DNA from: Chryseolinea serpens
GTDB taxonomy: Bacteria; Bacteroidota; Bacteroidia; Cytophagales; Cyclobacteriaceae
Direction: 5' to 3'
NCBI RefSeq assembly: GCF_900129725.1
Contig: NZ_FQWQ01000004.1
Coordinates: 372,001-436,000, forward strand
DNA: 64,000 nucleotides
Shown: positions 45,173 to 56,000 of the stretch, in pieces
How positions within the stretch are numbered: the first letter of the stretch is position 1
Layout of the letters: each line of letters opens with the position of its first letter
Position numbers and translations under genes: made by a program
The notes under the pieces: model-generated
Seen by the model: the letters and a program-made list of their open reading frames with translations, nothing else
Told to the model about the DNA's origin: nothing
The model's database searches: none

Positions 45173-45508
45173 CTAGCCGAACATTTTGGTGAGCTCTTCC
45201 CAGAGAACGGGCTTCTCCAGGATGCGAAAAGAAGAGGCGGATGTTTTGGGAACGTCCAGGGCACTGATAAGGTTCAGCTTCGTTTGGGGGTAGTTCACCA
45301 GGATGAACTCCGTTTTGCCCCAACCCAGGCCGTCAGGCAGGTTATTGTCTAAAAAAATATAATCCGGCTTTTGTTCTTCCAGCAATTTCATGCCTTCGGC
45401 AATGGTACGCGCTACGTACACATCGTATTTTTTCGGAGTAAAGAAATGTTTCATCAGGATGCCGAGATCCTCTTCATCATCGATGATCAGTACTTTTTTG
45501 TTTCTCAT
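45173..45508 (-). CDS. Single-domain response regulator (CheY-like receiver)
   Basis: 111 residues, receiver domain only. The acidic pocket is Asp10-Asp11 in LIIDDEED, the phospho-acceptor Asp54 in YIFLDNNLPDG, Ser82 at the switch position and Lys99 in LEKP. No output domain. It lies upstream of the glucan synthase gene in the same direction (83-base gap), so the two may be cotranscribed and it may signal to that enzyme or to an unlinked kinase. Confidence 0.88.
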   Translation of the reverse strand: MRNKKVLIIDDEEDLGILMKHFFTPKKYDVYVARTIAEGMKLLEEQKPDYIFLDNNLPDGLGWGKTEFILVNYPQTKLNLISALDVPKTSASSFRILEKPVLWEELTKMFG

Positions 45509-45817
45509 AAGCCATTCTCCCAGCCGAAGGGATATAAAAATCCTACCAAAAAAAGGATGGCAAAAAATGCCGCACCGGGCGCCGGACCGGACAAGGTGAG
45601 GAAGAATAGGGGCAAAACTGTGGAACTAATGCCCCTCGCAACCCCTTGTAGAGGTGGCTATTGGAGAGGCTTGGGGTGACTTTTCTTGGACGCCGGAAGG
45701 CTGGAATGCCTTTGCAGGGCCTGGAAACCGCAATTTTATTTGGCGGATTTTGCGATAGTTTACGGCCAACTTCTATATTTGCACTTCCTTTTTGAAAAAA
45801 GGCTGAAACTACACACT
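45509..45817. other. Spacer before tRNA-Ser with its promoter
   Basis: No gene is supported in this 309-base stretch. It contains the upstream region of the response regulator on the left and a well-formed promoter for the tRNA on the right: TTTTG at 45748-45752 and TATATTTG at 45774-45781, separated by 21 bases. Confidence 0.6.
45748..45781 (+). promoter_or_regulatory. Promoter TTTTG-N21-TATATTTG of tRNA-Ser
   Basis: Both boxes match the consensus with standard spacing. Predicted start near 45788, about 30 bases before the mature tRNA. Confidence 0.7.
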
Positions 45818-45907
<90 letters not shown>

Positions 45908-45954
45908 AAGAATTGCAAGGCCGGGCCTGGCAGGTTGTATTTCCACTGGATTTT

Positions 45955-46302
45955 ATGTTTGATTTTGAGAAGTTAGAAGTATACCAGATCGCCAAGGGGG
46001 TTGTTACCGATTCCCTGAAGATTATTTACTCCAACGCGGCGCTGGATACGTATATAAAAGAACAGTGGAAAAAGGCCAGCATGGACATCCTCCTGAACCT
46101 GGCCGAAGGCACGGGCCGCATGACCAATGCGGACAAAAAGCACTACATCACCATTTCCAGAAGCGCCGTCTTCGAATGCGTGACCATCCTGCAAATCCTC
46201 GGCGAGACCGGCGGCCTTCCCCTCACGGAAGCCCAAGGCCTCTACGAGCGCTACGAAAAGATCTCAAAGATGCTCCTGGGCATGTACCGGAGCCACGAGT
46301 AA
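45955..46302 (+). CDS. Four-helix-bundle protein (23S rRNA-intervening-sequence family)
   Basis: 115 residues from ATG 45955; the longer open frame runs back into the tRNA. The start MFDFEKLEVYQIAKG and the middle ILLNLAEGTGRMTNADKKHY with FECVTILQIL match the family first seen as ORFs inside 23S rRNA intervening sequences and now widespread as stand-alone four-helix bundles. Function unknown. It sits between two tRNA genes with no clear promoter of its own. Confidence 0.85.
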   Translation: MFDFEKLEVYQIAKGVVTDSLKIIYSNAALDTYIKEQWKKASMDILLNLAEGTGRMTNADKKHYITISRSAVFECVTILQILGETGGLPLTEAQGLYERYEKISKMLLGMYRSHE

Positions 46303-46309
46303 TAAAACT

Positions 46310-46383
46310 GGTCCGATAGCTCAACTGGATAGAGCATCAGCCTTCTAAGCTGACGGTTCGGGGTTCGAGTCCCTGTCGGATCA
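46310..46383 (+). tRNA. tRNA-Arg(TCT)
   Basis: 74 bases. Acceptor GGTCCGA pairs with TCGGATC (one G-T), discriminator A46383. Anticodon stem TCAGC/GCTGA with loop CTTCTAA gives anticodon TCT at 46344-46346. T arm GGGGTTCGAGTCCC. CCA not encoded. A decayed integrase gene begins about 250 bases downstream, so its 3' end is a likely integration target. Confidence 0.95.
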
Positions 46384-46404
46384 CTTCTTCATCAATCAAA
46401 TCAT

Positions 46405-46441
46405 TCAAAAGCTCGAAATCTTGCTGATTTCGAGCTTTTTT
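46405..46441 (+). terminator. Terminator behind tRNA-Arg
   Basis: Perfect 14-base stem AAAAGCTCGAAATC (46407-46420) with GATTTCGAGCTTTT (46426-46439), loop TTGCT, followed by T residues. Confidence 0.9.
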
Positions 46442-46481
46442 ATTTTTCAGAGAGTTCAATTTGTTCACATTTTATCAAATC

Positions 46482-46521
46482 TCTGGTGAGCAAATCGAGA
46501 CCACGTAATTTCTGGTGAGCA
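46482..46521. repeat. Direct repeats TCTGGTGAGCA, possible integrase arm sites
   Basis: TCTGGTGAGCA occurs at 46482-46492 and 46511-46521, 29 bases apart, between the tRNA-Arg terminator and the integrase remnant. ATCGAGA and TCTCGAT beside them form an inverted pair. The placement suits recombinase binding sites, but this is inferred. Confidence 0.35.
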
Positions 46522-46630
46522 CTGCTCTCGATTGATCGTAAAATATGGATAACCAATATGTTCGATCGGTGAACATCTTGATCGCGCGTAACAACAATGG
46601 AGATTTACCACCATTAAACAGTTATCGCTT

Positions 46631-47400
46631 ATGAACAAAACACTGAAAATCCTCGTCTATCTTAAGAAACGATCTGGCTATACGAATGGACCGTTACCGG
46701 TTTACTTGCGCGTCACGTTTGATAGTCAGCGCATGGAAGGAACGACGCAGCGCGAAATGGATGGGATGCTGTACGACAAATCGCAAAAGGTACTACCAAT
46801 GATGCGCGTCAACTAAACAGCTTTTTGGATTCCCTTCGAAACCAGATTTACGAAGCACAAAGAGAGCTTCTGAATCGTGGTGAAGAAATTACCGCCTTAG
46901 CGTTGAAGAAGGTCATTTACGGTAGGGAAGAGGAGAACCGAACGACCTGCGAAGCTTTTGATTATACAATAACTCAAGTTAAGGAGCTCGTCGGACGAGA
47001 ATATGCAATTGGTACACTGAGGAGATATAATGCCGCTTATGCAGCACTAAAGGCCTTCATAGTGTCTAAGTACAAGCTAAAGGATCTGCCGATGAAAGAC
47101 CTTTTTTGCAGTTCATTGTTGAGTTCGAGTTCTTTTTGAAGTCGGTCCGCAAAGTTCAGCACAATACAGTAATGAGTATCATTAAGAAACTGAAAAGAGT
47201 GATACACTTGGCTCTGGCCAACGGGTGGATCGAAAAGAATCCGTTCGTAAATTATAGTATCAAGGTGCGCGAGACTAATCGTGGATTCCTTACCCGAACA
47301 CGAGTTGCCTGCAATTAGAAATAAAGTGTTTCTTTCAGAGCGACTGAGTCAAATCCGACGATGTATAATGGCTCGGATGGTCAATTATATTCCCCGACTA
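46631..47400 (+). pseudogene. Tyrosine recombinase (Bacteroidota integrase) pseudogene
   Basis: The pieces, read together, follow the standard Bacteroidota integrase. The arm-binding domain is in one frame from 46631 (LKILVYLKKRSGYTNGPLPV), and then a shift near 46800 leads to the SAM-like domain (LNSFLDSLRNQIYEAQREL, RRYNAAYAALKAFI). Another shift near 47105 gives EFFLKSVRKVQHNTVMSIIK and LALANGWIEKNPF, and a third near 47290 gives PEHELPAIRNKVFLSERLSQ. The catalytic domain with its Arg-His-Arg-Tyr residues is missing. So at least three frameshifts plus a 3' deletion. It sits just behind tRNA-Arg. The last 150 bases before the next gene hold nothing recognisable. Confidence 0.85.
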
Positions 47401-47550
47401 TGTTTCCAATCCACCCGGTTGACACTCTCCTGTATCGTAAGGAAATGGAATATTTTGAGTTTAGCCGGGAAAAAAGGGCCGATTAGTCCTCTGTGAAATG
47501 GGTGCCGTGTACAAAAGAATTGTTGCGGGACCCGGAAAAGGGAGGTATCT

Positions 47551-50500
47551 ATGAAATTGGCTTTTCTGAATGCATGTGCGGGCATCGTTTTTACTTTCAG
47601 CGCCTGTGTGTCGCCGCAAGAAAAACCGCTTTTTGTCCAGCGATCTTCCGAAGAAACAGGCCTGACGTTTAACAATCTCATCGTCGAAACGGACAGCCTT
47701 AACGTCCTTTCGTTCGAATACATTTACAACGGCGGTGGCGTTGGGGTGGGCGATGTGAACAACGATGGCTTGCAAGACTTGTTCTTCACTGGCAACCTGG
47801 TGTCCTCCAAACTCTATCTCAACCAAGGGAATTTAAAATTCAAAGACGTCACGCTGCCGGCCGGTCTTGCTACAACCGCCTGGTGTACCGGCGTGGCCAT
47901 GGTCGATATAAACCAGGACGGTCTTTTGGATATTTACATCTCAACGACGCATCCAAAAAGCAGTCAGCTCCCTCCCAATCTTTTGTACGTGAACAGGGGC
48001 ATTGGCCCGGAGGGTGTACCAAGGTTTGAAGAGGTAGCCGCCAGGGTTGGATTGGGCGATCCCAACTACACGGTTCAATCCGCGTTTCTCGACTATGACC
48101 TCGATGGCGACCTGGACGTGTACCTGCTCACCAACTTTGTCGAGAACTACAACCGCAATACGCCTTACGGCCAGCACCACGACGGCCGGGGAAACAGTGT
48201 GGATAAATTATTTCGCAATGAAGGCATCACGGATGGTCTCCCCGTGTTCAAGGAAGTGTCGCGTGAAGCCGGTATACTTTCCGAAGGTTGGGGCCTGGGC
48301 GTTTTGGTGAACGATATCAACAAGGACGGCTATCCCGACATCTACGTCGCCAATGACTTTATCGCCAACGATCATCTCTACATCAACAACCGGAACGGAA
48401 CATTCACCAACGCCATCGGAACGTATTTCAAACACCAGGAGCACGACGGCATGGGCGTGGACATTGCCGACATCAACAACGATGGTCTCAACGACGTGAT
48501 GGTGGTGGACATGATGCCGGAAGATAATCTGCGCCAGAAGGCGATGTTCTCCAACATCGGCTACGATCGGTTTAATACCAACCTGCAACGCGGATACCAG
48601 ACGCAGTATGTTCGAAATGTGCTACAGCTCAACAATGGCAACGGCACCTTTAGCGACATCGGCTACCTGGCCGGCGTGTATGCCACCGACTGGAGCTGGT
48701 CGTCGCTCCTGGCCGATGTCGACAACGACGGCTATCGCGATCTCTTTATCACCAATGGCTTTCGGAAAGACATCACCGATCTTGATTTTGTGACCTACAG
48801 CAAAGAAGCCAAGATGTTCGGCACCACCGAGATCAAGCTCAGGAAGACCTTAGAGGCTGTCAACGCGTTGGAAGGCGTGAGGAAGCCGAACTATCTTTTT
48901 AGGAACAACGGCAACCTTACGTTCACCAACCTTGCGCCCGTATGGGGAATGAAAGCACCATCCTATTCCACGGGGGCAGCCTATGCCGACCTTGATAATG
49001 ACGGTGATCTTGACCTGGTGATGAACAACATTAACGACAAGGCATTCTTGTATGAAAATACATTGGAGACCTGGGAGAAAGGGCGTCATTATTTAAGGGT
49101 GAAGTTGAACGGCAACGCCGGCAATCCCGCCGGGCTGGGGGCTAAGCTATCCCTGCATGCTTCGGGCCTATCGCTCTATGCGGAACATGAAGGGCAGCGC
49201 GGGTATCAATCGACGGTGGATCCCGTGGAGCATTTCGGTCTTGGAGAAATTCAAACCATTGAGTGGGTGAAGGTGGTATGGCCGGGGGGAAAGAACGAAG
49301 TGATCCGGAATATTTCTGCCGATCAGACCATTACTTTGAAGGAGGTAAATGCGAAGATGCCCGGCGATCAAACGCCAGAAGAACCCAAGACGAAAACAAC
49401 ATTCACAGAGTGTCATGCGGCCTACAATCTTTTATTCAGACATGAGGAAACCGATTTTGTGGATTACAAACAAGGCCAACCGCTTTTGTTGCACAAACAT
49501 TCTCAGGACGGACCGGCGCTTGCTGTTGGCGACTTGAACGGAGATGGGCTAGAGGATGTGATCTTGGGCGGCGCCGCCAGGCAACATGCTACCATTTTTG
49601 TGCAGCAAAAAAAAGGCGGCTTTCTTGCTGACTCTCTAATCACAAAGGTGGAGGAGGACATGGGGATTTTATTGGTCGATGTGGACCATGACCATGACCT
49701 CGATCTCTATTGCGTTAGCGGCAGTTCGGAACACGGTCTGAGAACAAAACTTTATCAAGACCGGCTTTACCGGAATAATGGCAAAGGCAATTTTACGCTG
49801 GACCCGACTGCGCTCCCGGAAACGACCAGCAGCGGCAGTTGTGTGACGGCCTGTGACTTTGACAAAGATGGCGACCTAGACCTCTTTGTAGGCGGCAGGA
49901 TAATGCCCACACAATACCCACAAATCCCCCAAAGCTACATTTTACAAAATGACGGCAAGGGAAACTTTAAGGACGTGACGGAGCAATTGTGCTTACCGCT
50001 GCAACGCGCCGGCATGGTGACCGCGGCGCTGTGGACAGATTACAATAACGACGGTTGGATCGACCTGGCCTTGGTTGGAGAGTGGATGCCGGTATCTTTT
50101 TATAAGAACAACCAAGGCAAAGGATTTACAAAAATATTTGCTGCACACAAGGGCTGGTGGAACAGCATTACCGGCGGTGATGTCGACAACGATGGGGACA
50201 CCGACTACGTGCTGGGCAATCTGGGACGCAACGCCCTGTTCCAGGCGTCGGATGAAGAACCGGTGAGCCTCTACGCCAAGGACTTCGATGGCAACGGCTC
50301 GATGGACCCGATCGTGACGCGATACATACAGGGAAAGGAATACCCCACACACTACCGGGAGTCGATGACCGAACAAATGGTGGGACTGCGCAGAAAGCTC
50401 ACGCGATACGCGACGTATGGAAAAATGACCTTCAACGACCTGATGTCGCGCGAAAACCTGGACGACGCTATGATCTTTCACGGCACATGGCTTGCGTCGG

Positions 50501-51069
50501 CGTACCTGGAAAATACAGGAGACGGAACGTTCAAAATAGAAGCCTTGCCGGTGGAGGCGCAATGGTCGCCAATGTTAGGGGTGGCGTTGACCGATGTGAA
50601 TGGCGATGGCAACCTGGACATGCTGGGTATAGGAAATTGTTATTCATCCGAAACCTTGACCGGCTTTTACGATGCGGGTATCGGCGTCTGCCTGTATGGC
50701 AATGGAGCAGGTGATTTCAAATCCAGTCCGCCCCAGACCAGCGGATTTTTTGTTGACAAGGATGCAAAAGCGTTGAGTGTGTTGCATCACGGTTCGGGCA
50801 AAGTGTTCTGGATAGCCGCGAATAATCGCGACAGCTTGCGCGTGTTCGAGCAAACGCCGCCGGCCTCCACGACGCTGTTGCGACCCGAACCGGATGACGC
50901 TTATGCGGAGATCATTTTCTCCAACGGCGAGAAGCAACGACACGAGTTTTACTTTGGAGACGGCTACCTGTCGCAAAGCAGCCGGAGCTTTTATTTGCCG
51001 GACAAGTCGGTGGAGGTTGTCATGGTAAAAGTGAACGGCAGTAAGCGGCGAATCATCACGCAGAAATAA
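47551..51069 (+). CDS. VCBS/FG-GAP repeat lipoprotein with ASPIC/UnbV domain
   Basis: 1172 residues. A lipoprotein signal (FSAC, Cys19) is followed by many FG-GAP repeats with calcium-binding loops such as VGDVNNDGLQDLFFTG, VDINQDGLLDIYI, YDLDGDLDVYL and ADVDNDGYRDLFIT, i.e. a beta-propeller. An ASPIC/UnbV domain lies around residues 510-610 (HYLRVKLNGNAGNPAGLGAK, VDPVEHFGLGE, VKVVWPGGKNEV). A second propeller follows. Such proteins occur at SusC/SusD loci and are thought to bind glycans or proteins at the cell surface. An unusually good Shine-Dalgarno (GGAGG, 47541-47545) precedes the ATG. It converges on the sigma factor gene. Confidence 0.88.
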   Translation: MKLAFLNACAGIVFTFSACVSPQEKPLFVQRSSEETGLTFNNLIVETDSLNVLSFEYIYNGGGVGVGDVNNDGLQDLFFTGNLVSSKLYLNQGNLKFKDVTLPAGLATTAWCTGVAMVDINQDGLLDIYISTTHPKSSQLPPNLLYVNRGIGPEGVPRFEEVAARVGLGDPNYTVQSAFLDYDLDGDLDVYLLTNFVENYNRNTPYGQHHDGRGNSVDKLFRNEGITDGLPVFKEVSREAGILSEGWGLGVLVNDINKDGYPDIYVANDFIANDHLYINNRNGTFTNAIGTYFKHQEHDGMGVDIADINNDGLNDVMVVDMMPEDNLRQKAMFSNIGYDRFNTNLQRGYQTQYVRNVLQLNNGNGTFSDIGYLAGVYATDWSWSSLLADVDNDGYRDLFITNGFRKDITDLDFVTYSKEAKMFGTTEIKLRKTLEAVNALEGVRKPNYLFRNNGNLTFTNLAPVWGMKAPSYSTGAAYADLDNDGDLDLVMNNINDKAFLYENTLETWEKGRHYLRVKLNGNAGNPAGLGAKLSLHASGLSLYAEHEGQRGYQSTVDPVEHFGLGEIQTIEWVKVVWPGGKNEVIRNISADQTITLKEVNAKMPGDQTPEEPKTKTTFTECHAAYNLLFRHEETDFVDYKQGQPLLLHKHSQDGPALAVGDLNGDGLEDVILGGAARQHATIFVQQKKGGFLADSLITKVEEDMGILLVDVDHDHDLDLYCVSGSSEHGLRTKLYQDRLYRNNGKGNFTLDPTALPETTSSGSCVTACDFDKDGDLDLFVGGRIMPTQYPQIPQSYILQNDGKGNFKDVTEQLCLPLQRAGMVTAALWTDYNNDGWIDLALVGEWMPVSFYKNNQGKGFTKIFAAHKGWWNSITGGDVDNDGDTDYVLGNLGRNALFQASDEEPVSLYAKDFDGNGSMDPIVTRYIQGKEYPTHYRESMTEQMVGLRRKLTRYATYGKMTFNDLMSRENLDDAMIFHGTWLASAYLENTGDGTFKIEALPVEAQWSPMLGVALTDVNGDGNLDMLGIGNCYSSETLTGFYDAGIGVCLYGNGAGDFKSSPPQTSGFFVDKDAKALSVLHHGSGKVFWIAANNRDSLRVFEQTPPASTTLLRPEPDDAYAEIIFSNGEKQRHEFYFGDGYLSQSSRSFYLPDKSVEVVMVKVNGSKRRIITQK

Positions 51070-51093
51070 ATCGACCCGCGATCACGCGCCTTG

Positions 51094-51705
51094 CTAAAAA
51101 AACAGAGAAAAGACAGCCGGAGAAAACCTGCCTTTATTTTGCCGCAGTTTGGCGATGGCCAGGTGAATGAGGTTGTAGACGGTCTTGATCTTTAGTTCCA
51201 TAATCACGGCGGCCTCTTCATAGGATAGTTCTTCGAAATACACCAGGAAGATGGCCTCCTTTTGCTTTGCTGTGAGCGTGTTCACCATTTGCTTGATCTT
51301 CTCCCGAATGTCGGAATTGATCTGCTGGCTGAGGTAATGCGCTTTATGGGAAAGTTCGATCTCGAAAGAATCCACTTCCGCCAGGGGCAGTCGCAAAAGC
51401 AAGGAGCGCTTGTATAGGATTTTTCTTCGCAGGGATTTATACAGGTAATACTTTACTTGCGACACTTCGCTCAATCCCTCTCGCTTGTTCCAGAACTCCA
51501 CGAACAAATCCTGAATGCAATCCTCAACCAAACCCGCATCACGACTGATCTTCGATCCGTAGTTATAAAGGCTGTTGAAGTATTTAGTGTAGAAATAGCT
51601 GAGTGCTTTTTTGTCACCAGCCTTTAAATAATTCCAGATATCGGCTTCTTGTTTGGAAGAGAAGCTGTTGCTGGAAAGTTGGATATCGCGTGCGCTGAGG
51701 CTCAC
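51094..51705 (-). CDS. ECF sigma factor (Bacteroidota type)
   Basis: 203 residues. Region 2 includes FYTKYFNSLYNYGSKIS and AGLVEDCIQDLFVEFWNKRE; region 4 is at about residues 135-190 (LTAKQKEAIFLVYFEELSYE, then KTVYNLIHLAIAKLR). It is divergent from the fecR-susC-susD genes across a 204-base spacer, the standard FecI-FecR-receptor layout. Likely activated when the SusC STN domain signals through FecR. Confidence 0.92.
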   Translation of the reverse strand: MSLSARDIQLSSNSFSSKQEADIWNYLKAGDKKALSYFYTKYFNSLYNYGSKISRDAGLVEDCIQDLFVEFWNKREGLSEVSQVKYYLYKSLRRKILYKRSLLLRLPLAEVDSFEIELSHKAHYLSQQINSDIREKIKQMVNTLTAKQKEAIFLVYFEELSYEEAAVIMELKIKTVYNLIHLAIAKLRQNKGRFSPAVFSLFF

Positions 51706-51909
51706 CGTGGACGGTTAGGAATTAACCAAAGATTGAAAATCAAATTGAATTTCGCAAACGGTTGCGTCTAAGGCGGCACGGATTTCTTCGATTTCCTATT
51801 AAAAAAAGTATCTCAAAAAAAAACCCTCTTGACCCGGGAAAAGTGCCCGGATAATTTCTCTTGGGTATGACTGGAGCATACTCCGGGGTTTTTACATTTT
51901 ATACACAGC

Positions 51910-52959
51910 ATGGATTATTCAAGGTATCAGGTCGAGGATTTTGTGACGGACGCGTTTTTTATCAAGTGGGTAAAATCGCCGGGCGAGGAACATCATGCCT
52001 TTTGGAATGCATGGCTGTCAAAGCATCCTGATGCCCGGGCGCGCGTGGAAGAAGCGCGTCAGATCGTTTTGCTTCTCGATATAAAAGAGGACGCACCTCC
52101 CGATGGAAAGTTTTTAGAGATATGGGAACGCATCAACCGTGAAGCCGCCGGTGCGGGCGAGCACCGGATACCCACCGAGCCGGCCATTCGCAAACATCTT
52201 ATGCTCACCTGGTCCTACAGAATAGCCGCGTCGTTGTTGTTTGTGGCGCTGTTCGCCGGGAGCTACTATTATTATAGTCACCGGACCATCATCGTCGTGA
52301 CGGCCTACGGCGAGTCGCGCACTTTATTTCTTCCCGACAGCACAAAGGTGACGTTGAATTCGAACTCACGCCTGCGCTACAGTGTCGCCGATTTTAGTAA
52401 CCGGAAGAGAGCCGTATCGCTGCAGGGCGAGGCCTTCTTTGCAGTGCTACACAAGCGCAATCATCAAAACTTCCTCGTACACACCGGGCAACTGCACATC
52501 GAGGTGTTGGGAACAAAATTCGACGTGAACAGCCGTCGTGGCAAAACGCGCGTCGTGTTGCAGGAGGGAAAAGTGAGGCTCGACCTGGAGTCGGAGGGCA
52601 AAACGGCTGTGATCATGAAACCCGGCGACCTCGTAGAGTTTGCAAAATCGGACAAGGCGCCGGTCAAAAAGACGGTTGACCCGGACAATTACCTTTCCTG
52701 GAAAGACAACCGGCTCGTCTTTTCCAGCACATCGCTGATAGAGATCGCCCAGATGCTGGAAGACAACTACGGCTACAAAGTAATATTTGAAAATGAGGAA
52801 ATCGCGAAACGAAAATTTACGGGTTCGTCATCCAGCGAAAACCTGGAGGAGTTGTTTCAGAAACTGTCGCTGGTCTTCGACGTGACCATTCAGAGGGAAT
52901 CGAATACACTGATCATTCAGTATACAAAAGAAAACCCCAAACAGCTTTCACCGTCATGA
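51910..52959 (+). CDS. FecR-type anti-sigma factor
   Basis: 349 residues. Cytoplasmic N-terminal helices, one membrane helix at about residues 100-122 (YRIAASLLFVALFAGSYYYY), and the periplasmic FecR domain (VTAYGESRTLFLPDSTKVTLN, VSLQGEAFFAV, FLVHTGQLHIEVLGTKFDV). A C-terminal DUF4974-like domain follows from about 265 (NRLVFSSTSLIEIAQMLEDN), which contacts the receptor's signalling domain. It is the first gene of the fecR-susC-susD operon. Confidence 0.93.
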   Translation: MDYSRYQVEDFVTDAFFIKWVKSPGEEHHAFWNAWLSKHPDARARVEEARQIVLLLDIKEDAPPDGKFLEIWERINREAAGAGEHRIPTEPAIRKHLMLTWSYRIAASLLFVALFAGSYYYYSHRTIIVVTAYGESRTLFLPDSTKVTLNSNSRLRYSVADFSNRKRAVSLQGEAFFAVLHKRNHQNFLVHTGQLHIEVLGTKFDVNSRRGKTRVVLQEGKVRLDLESEGKTAVIMKPGDLVEFAKSDKAPVKKTVDPDNYLSWKDNRLVFSSTSLIEIAQMLEDNYGYKVIFENEEIAKRKFTGSSSSENLEELFQKLSLVFDVTIQRESNTLIIQYTKENPKQLSPS

Positions 52960-53000
52960 AGAGCTGCCTGGGATTAATTAAATAAACCTAATCCTAAAGT

Positions 53001-56000
53001 ATGAAAAACTTTTTACATGCATTGCCCAGGTTGTTGTTTTTGACAACAATTTTGGGATCGGTGTTACCGCCGCTTGCGTTTGGCCAGGAGTACGCCAGCA
53101 GGGTGGCTTCGTCTTCACAGCGACGGCCACGCCATCTTTCCGTAACCTTCGAAAGCAAATCCCTGAAGGAAATCTTGTTTTCGCTGGAAAATGTTTATCA
53201 CGTCAGTTTCAACTACGACGACGATGTTTTGCGCGACGCTTATCTCAAGGAGAATTTTGTGTGGAACAAAAACGAAAAACTTGAAAGGATCCTGGATCGC
53301 TTGCTGGTCAATTTTCAGATGAGCTACAAGCGCATCGACAAAAGTAATTTTCTCATTTTGTCAAAGCGGGGTGAAGACAGCACCGAAAGTTCCAAAGGGG
53401 TTGTAAGCCCCACGGTAGGAAGCAACTTTCAACAGACCTACCTAACCCAGCGTCTCAATGAGCCGATGGCCTCCACGCGCACCACGATCGACTTCACCGT
53501 ATCCGGCGTAATCACGTCCGACGATGGTGAAACCCTGCCGGGCGTGAACATCCTGTTGAAGGGCACCTCGAAAGGAACCACCTCGGACGCCAATGGACGT
53601 TACACCCTTATTCTTCCGGACGCGGAAGGCGTATTGGTGTTTTCGTTTATCGGTTACACTACCCGGGAGGAAGCCATTGGCAACCGCAGCACAATCGACA
53701 TAAAAATGACGGCCGACACCAAAACCCTCAGCGAGGTGATCGTGGTTGGATATGGATCGCAGGAAAACAAAGATGTCACGGGCGCCGTTGGCGCGATCAA
53801 CGGCACGAAGCTCGCTACGTCGGCTGTTCCGAGTGTGGACCAGGCGTTGCAGGGCAGAATGTCGGGCGTGTACGTAACGACCAACTCGGGTGAGCCTGGA
53901 GGTGGACTTTCTATGCGGGTCAGGGGTATGGGCGGCCTTGGCGTGAGCGAGCCCCTCTACGTCATCGACGGCGTGATCATCACCTACAACGCTTCGTCGA
54001 GCTATGGATACAAGGAGACCGCCAACAACCCGCTGGCTACCCTGAACATGGCCGACATTGAATCGATCAGTGTTTTGAAAGATGCTTCTGCCTCCGCCAT
54101 CTACGGAGCCCGCGCCGGCAACGGTGTGGTGATCATTACCACAAAAAGAGGAAAATCCGGCGCGCCACGGTTGTCCTACGAAGGATATTACGGCGTACAG
54201 ACCGTAGCCAAAACGTTGGATGTCATGGATGCGAGCGAGTATGCTTCCTACAGCAACGACGCCCGCACCGCTGCCGGCCTTGGAACAAACCTGAAGTTTG
54301 CCAATCCGGCGTCACTCGGAAAAGGCACCGACTGGCAGGACGCGATCTTCCGCTCAGCGCCCATCCAAAACCATCAGCTCTCCCTTTCCGGTGGTAGCGA
54401 CAACAGTCAATATTATATCTCGGCAGGGTATATGAAGCAAGACGGTATCATCACCGGCTCGTCGTTTAGCCGTTATTCGTTGCGCCTGAACCTTGACAAC
54501 AAGGTTACCAGCTGGCTAAAAATTGGAAACAGCCTTACCCTAAGCCGCTCCTTTAACCAATCTCTGACCAACAACAATGGCGATCGCTATGCTGGCATCG
54601 TAGCCCAGGCCTTGAGAAGATCCCCTACACTGGGCATTCGCAATGCCGACGGCAGTTGGGTGGGCCCGGACAATTCCGACCTGGCCTACGTGGGCGTCAT
54701 CAACAACCCCGTGATGTTGGCAACGCTGAACAACGAACCAAACGAGCGCCTTCGTGCCCTTGAAAATTTTAACGTCGAGATCAAACTTCATAAAAACCTT
54801 ACCTTCCAAACCAACCTGGGAGTGGATTATGTGCTCACCAACTACAACCGCTTCAAGCCAACGTTTGTGGAAGGCGCCCTGAGCAACAATAAACCGGAGG
54901 CCACCTCAACCAAGAGCACCTTGTCGAACCTGCTGGCCGAAAACACGCTCGCCTACAAAAATACGTTCAATGCTAAACACAAGCTGGAAGTATTGGGAGG
55001 CTACACCGCACAATTGTCGACCAGCGATGTCGTATCTGCGCTTTCGTTTTTTCAGTTGACGAACGATCTCACCACCATCGATGCCGGTTCGCCAAACCCC
55101 GATCGCCAGGCCAGCGGCAGCAAGAGCCAGACCAGCTACGTTTCGCTGCTGGGAAGAGTGAACTACGCTTTCGCTGACAAATATTTGCTGACCGCAAACA
55201 TCCGTCGCGACGGGTCGTCGGTGTTCACCTCGCAAAATAAGTACGGCATCTTTCCTTCCTTCTCCGCAGGGTGGCGGATCTCGGAAGAAACATTTATGAA
55301 AGCAACGCCCATCAGCAATTTGAAGCTGCGGGCCAGTTGGGGACAAGTAGGGATCGACGGCAGCCTGGGCATCGGCACCGAATATGCCACCATCGGCTCC
55401 GGATACAAATACAATTTCGGCGGCAAAGTGGTGAATGGCATGACGGCCAATCGCGTGCCGAACACCAGCCTGAAGTGGGAAACCGTTACGCAAACCGACA
55501 TCGGCATTGATTTGGGCCTGCTCGACAATCGATTGAATTTCACGGCCGATTATTTCATCAAGAATTATGGCGACATGATCACCGATAAAAGAATGCCGAT
55601 CTATGCGGGCATGGTGAGCGATGCGTACTATACCAATCCCATCAGTCAACCCATCAACAGCGCGAACGTGCAGAACAAAGGCTTGGAACTGGCCTTGAAC
55701 TATCAGAACCGCACGATGGGAGGTTTCTCCTACAGCGTTGAAGCAAACATGACCACATTCTCCAACAAAGTAATCAGTCTAACGGATGACATCATCGCTG
55801 GCAGCACAGGCAATAGTGATCCCGGTTTTCTGACCCGCACCACGCAAGGTCGTTCCATCGGTGAATTTTACGGATACGTAACCGACGGCATTTTCCACAA
55901 CCAGGCTGAAGTCGATGCTGCCAATGCGCTGGACGGACAACCTACCTTGTATTATCAGAGTTCCGGTACCGCCCCTGGCGACATCAAGTACAAAGACCTT

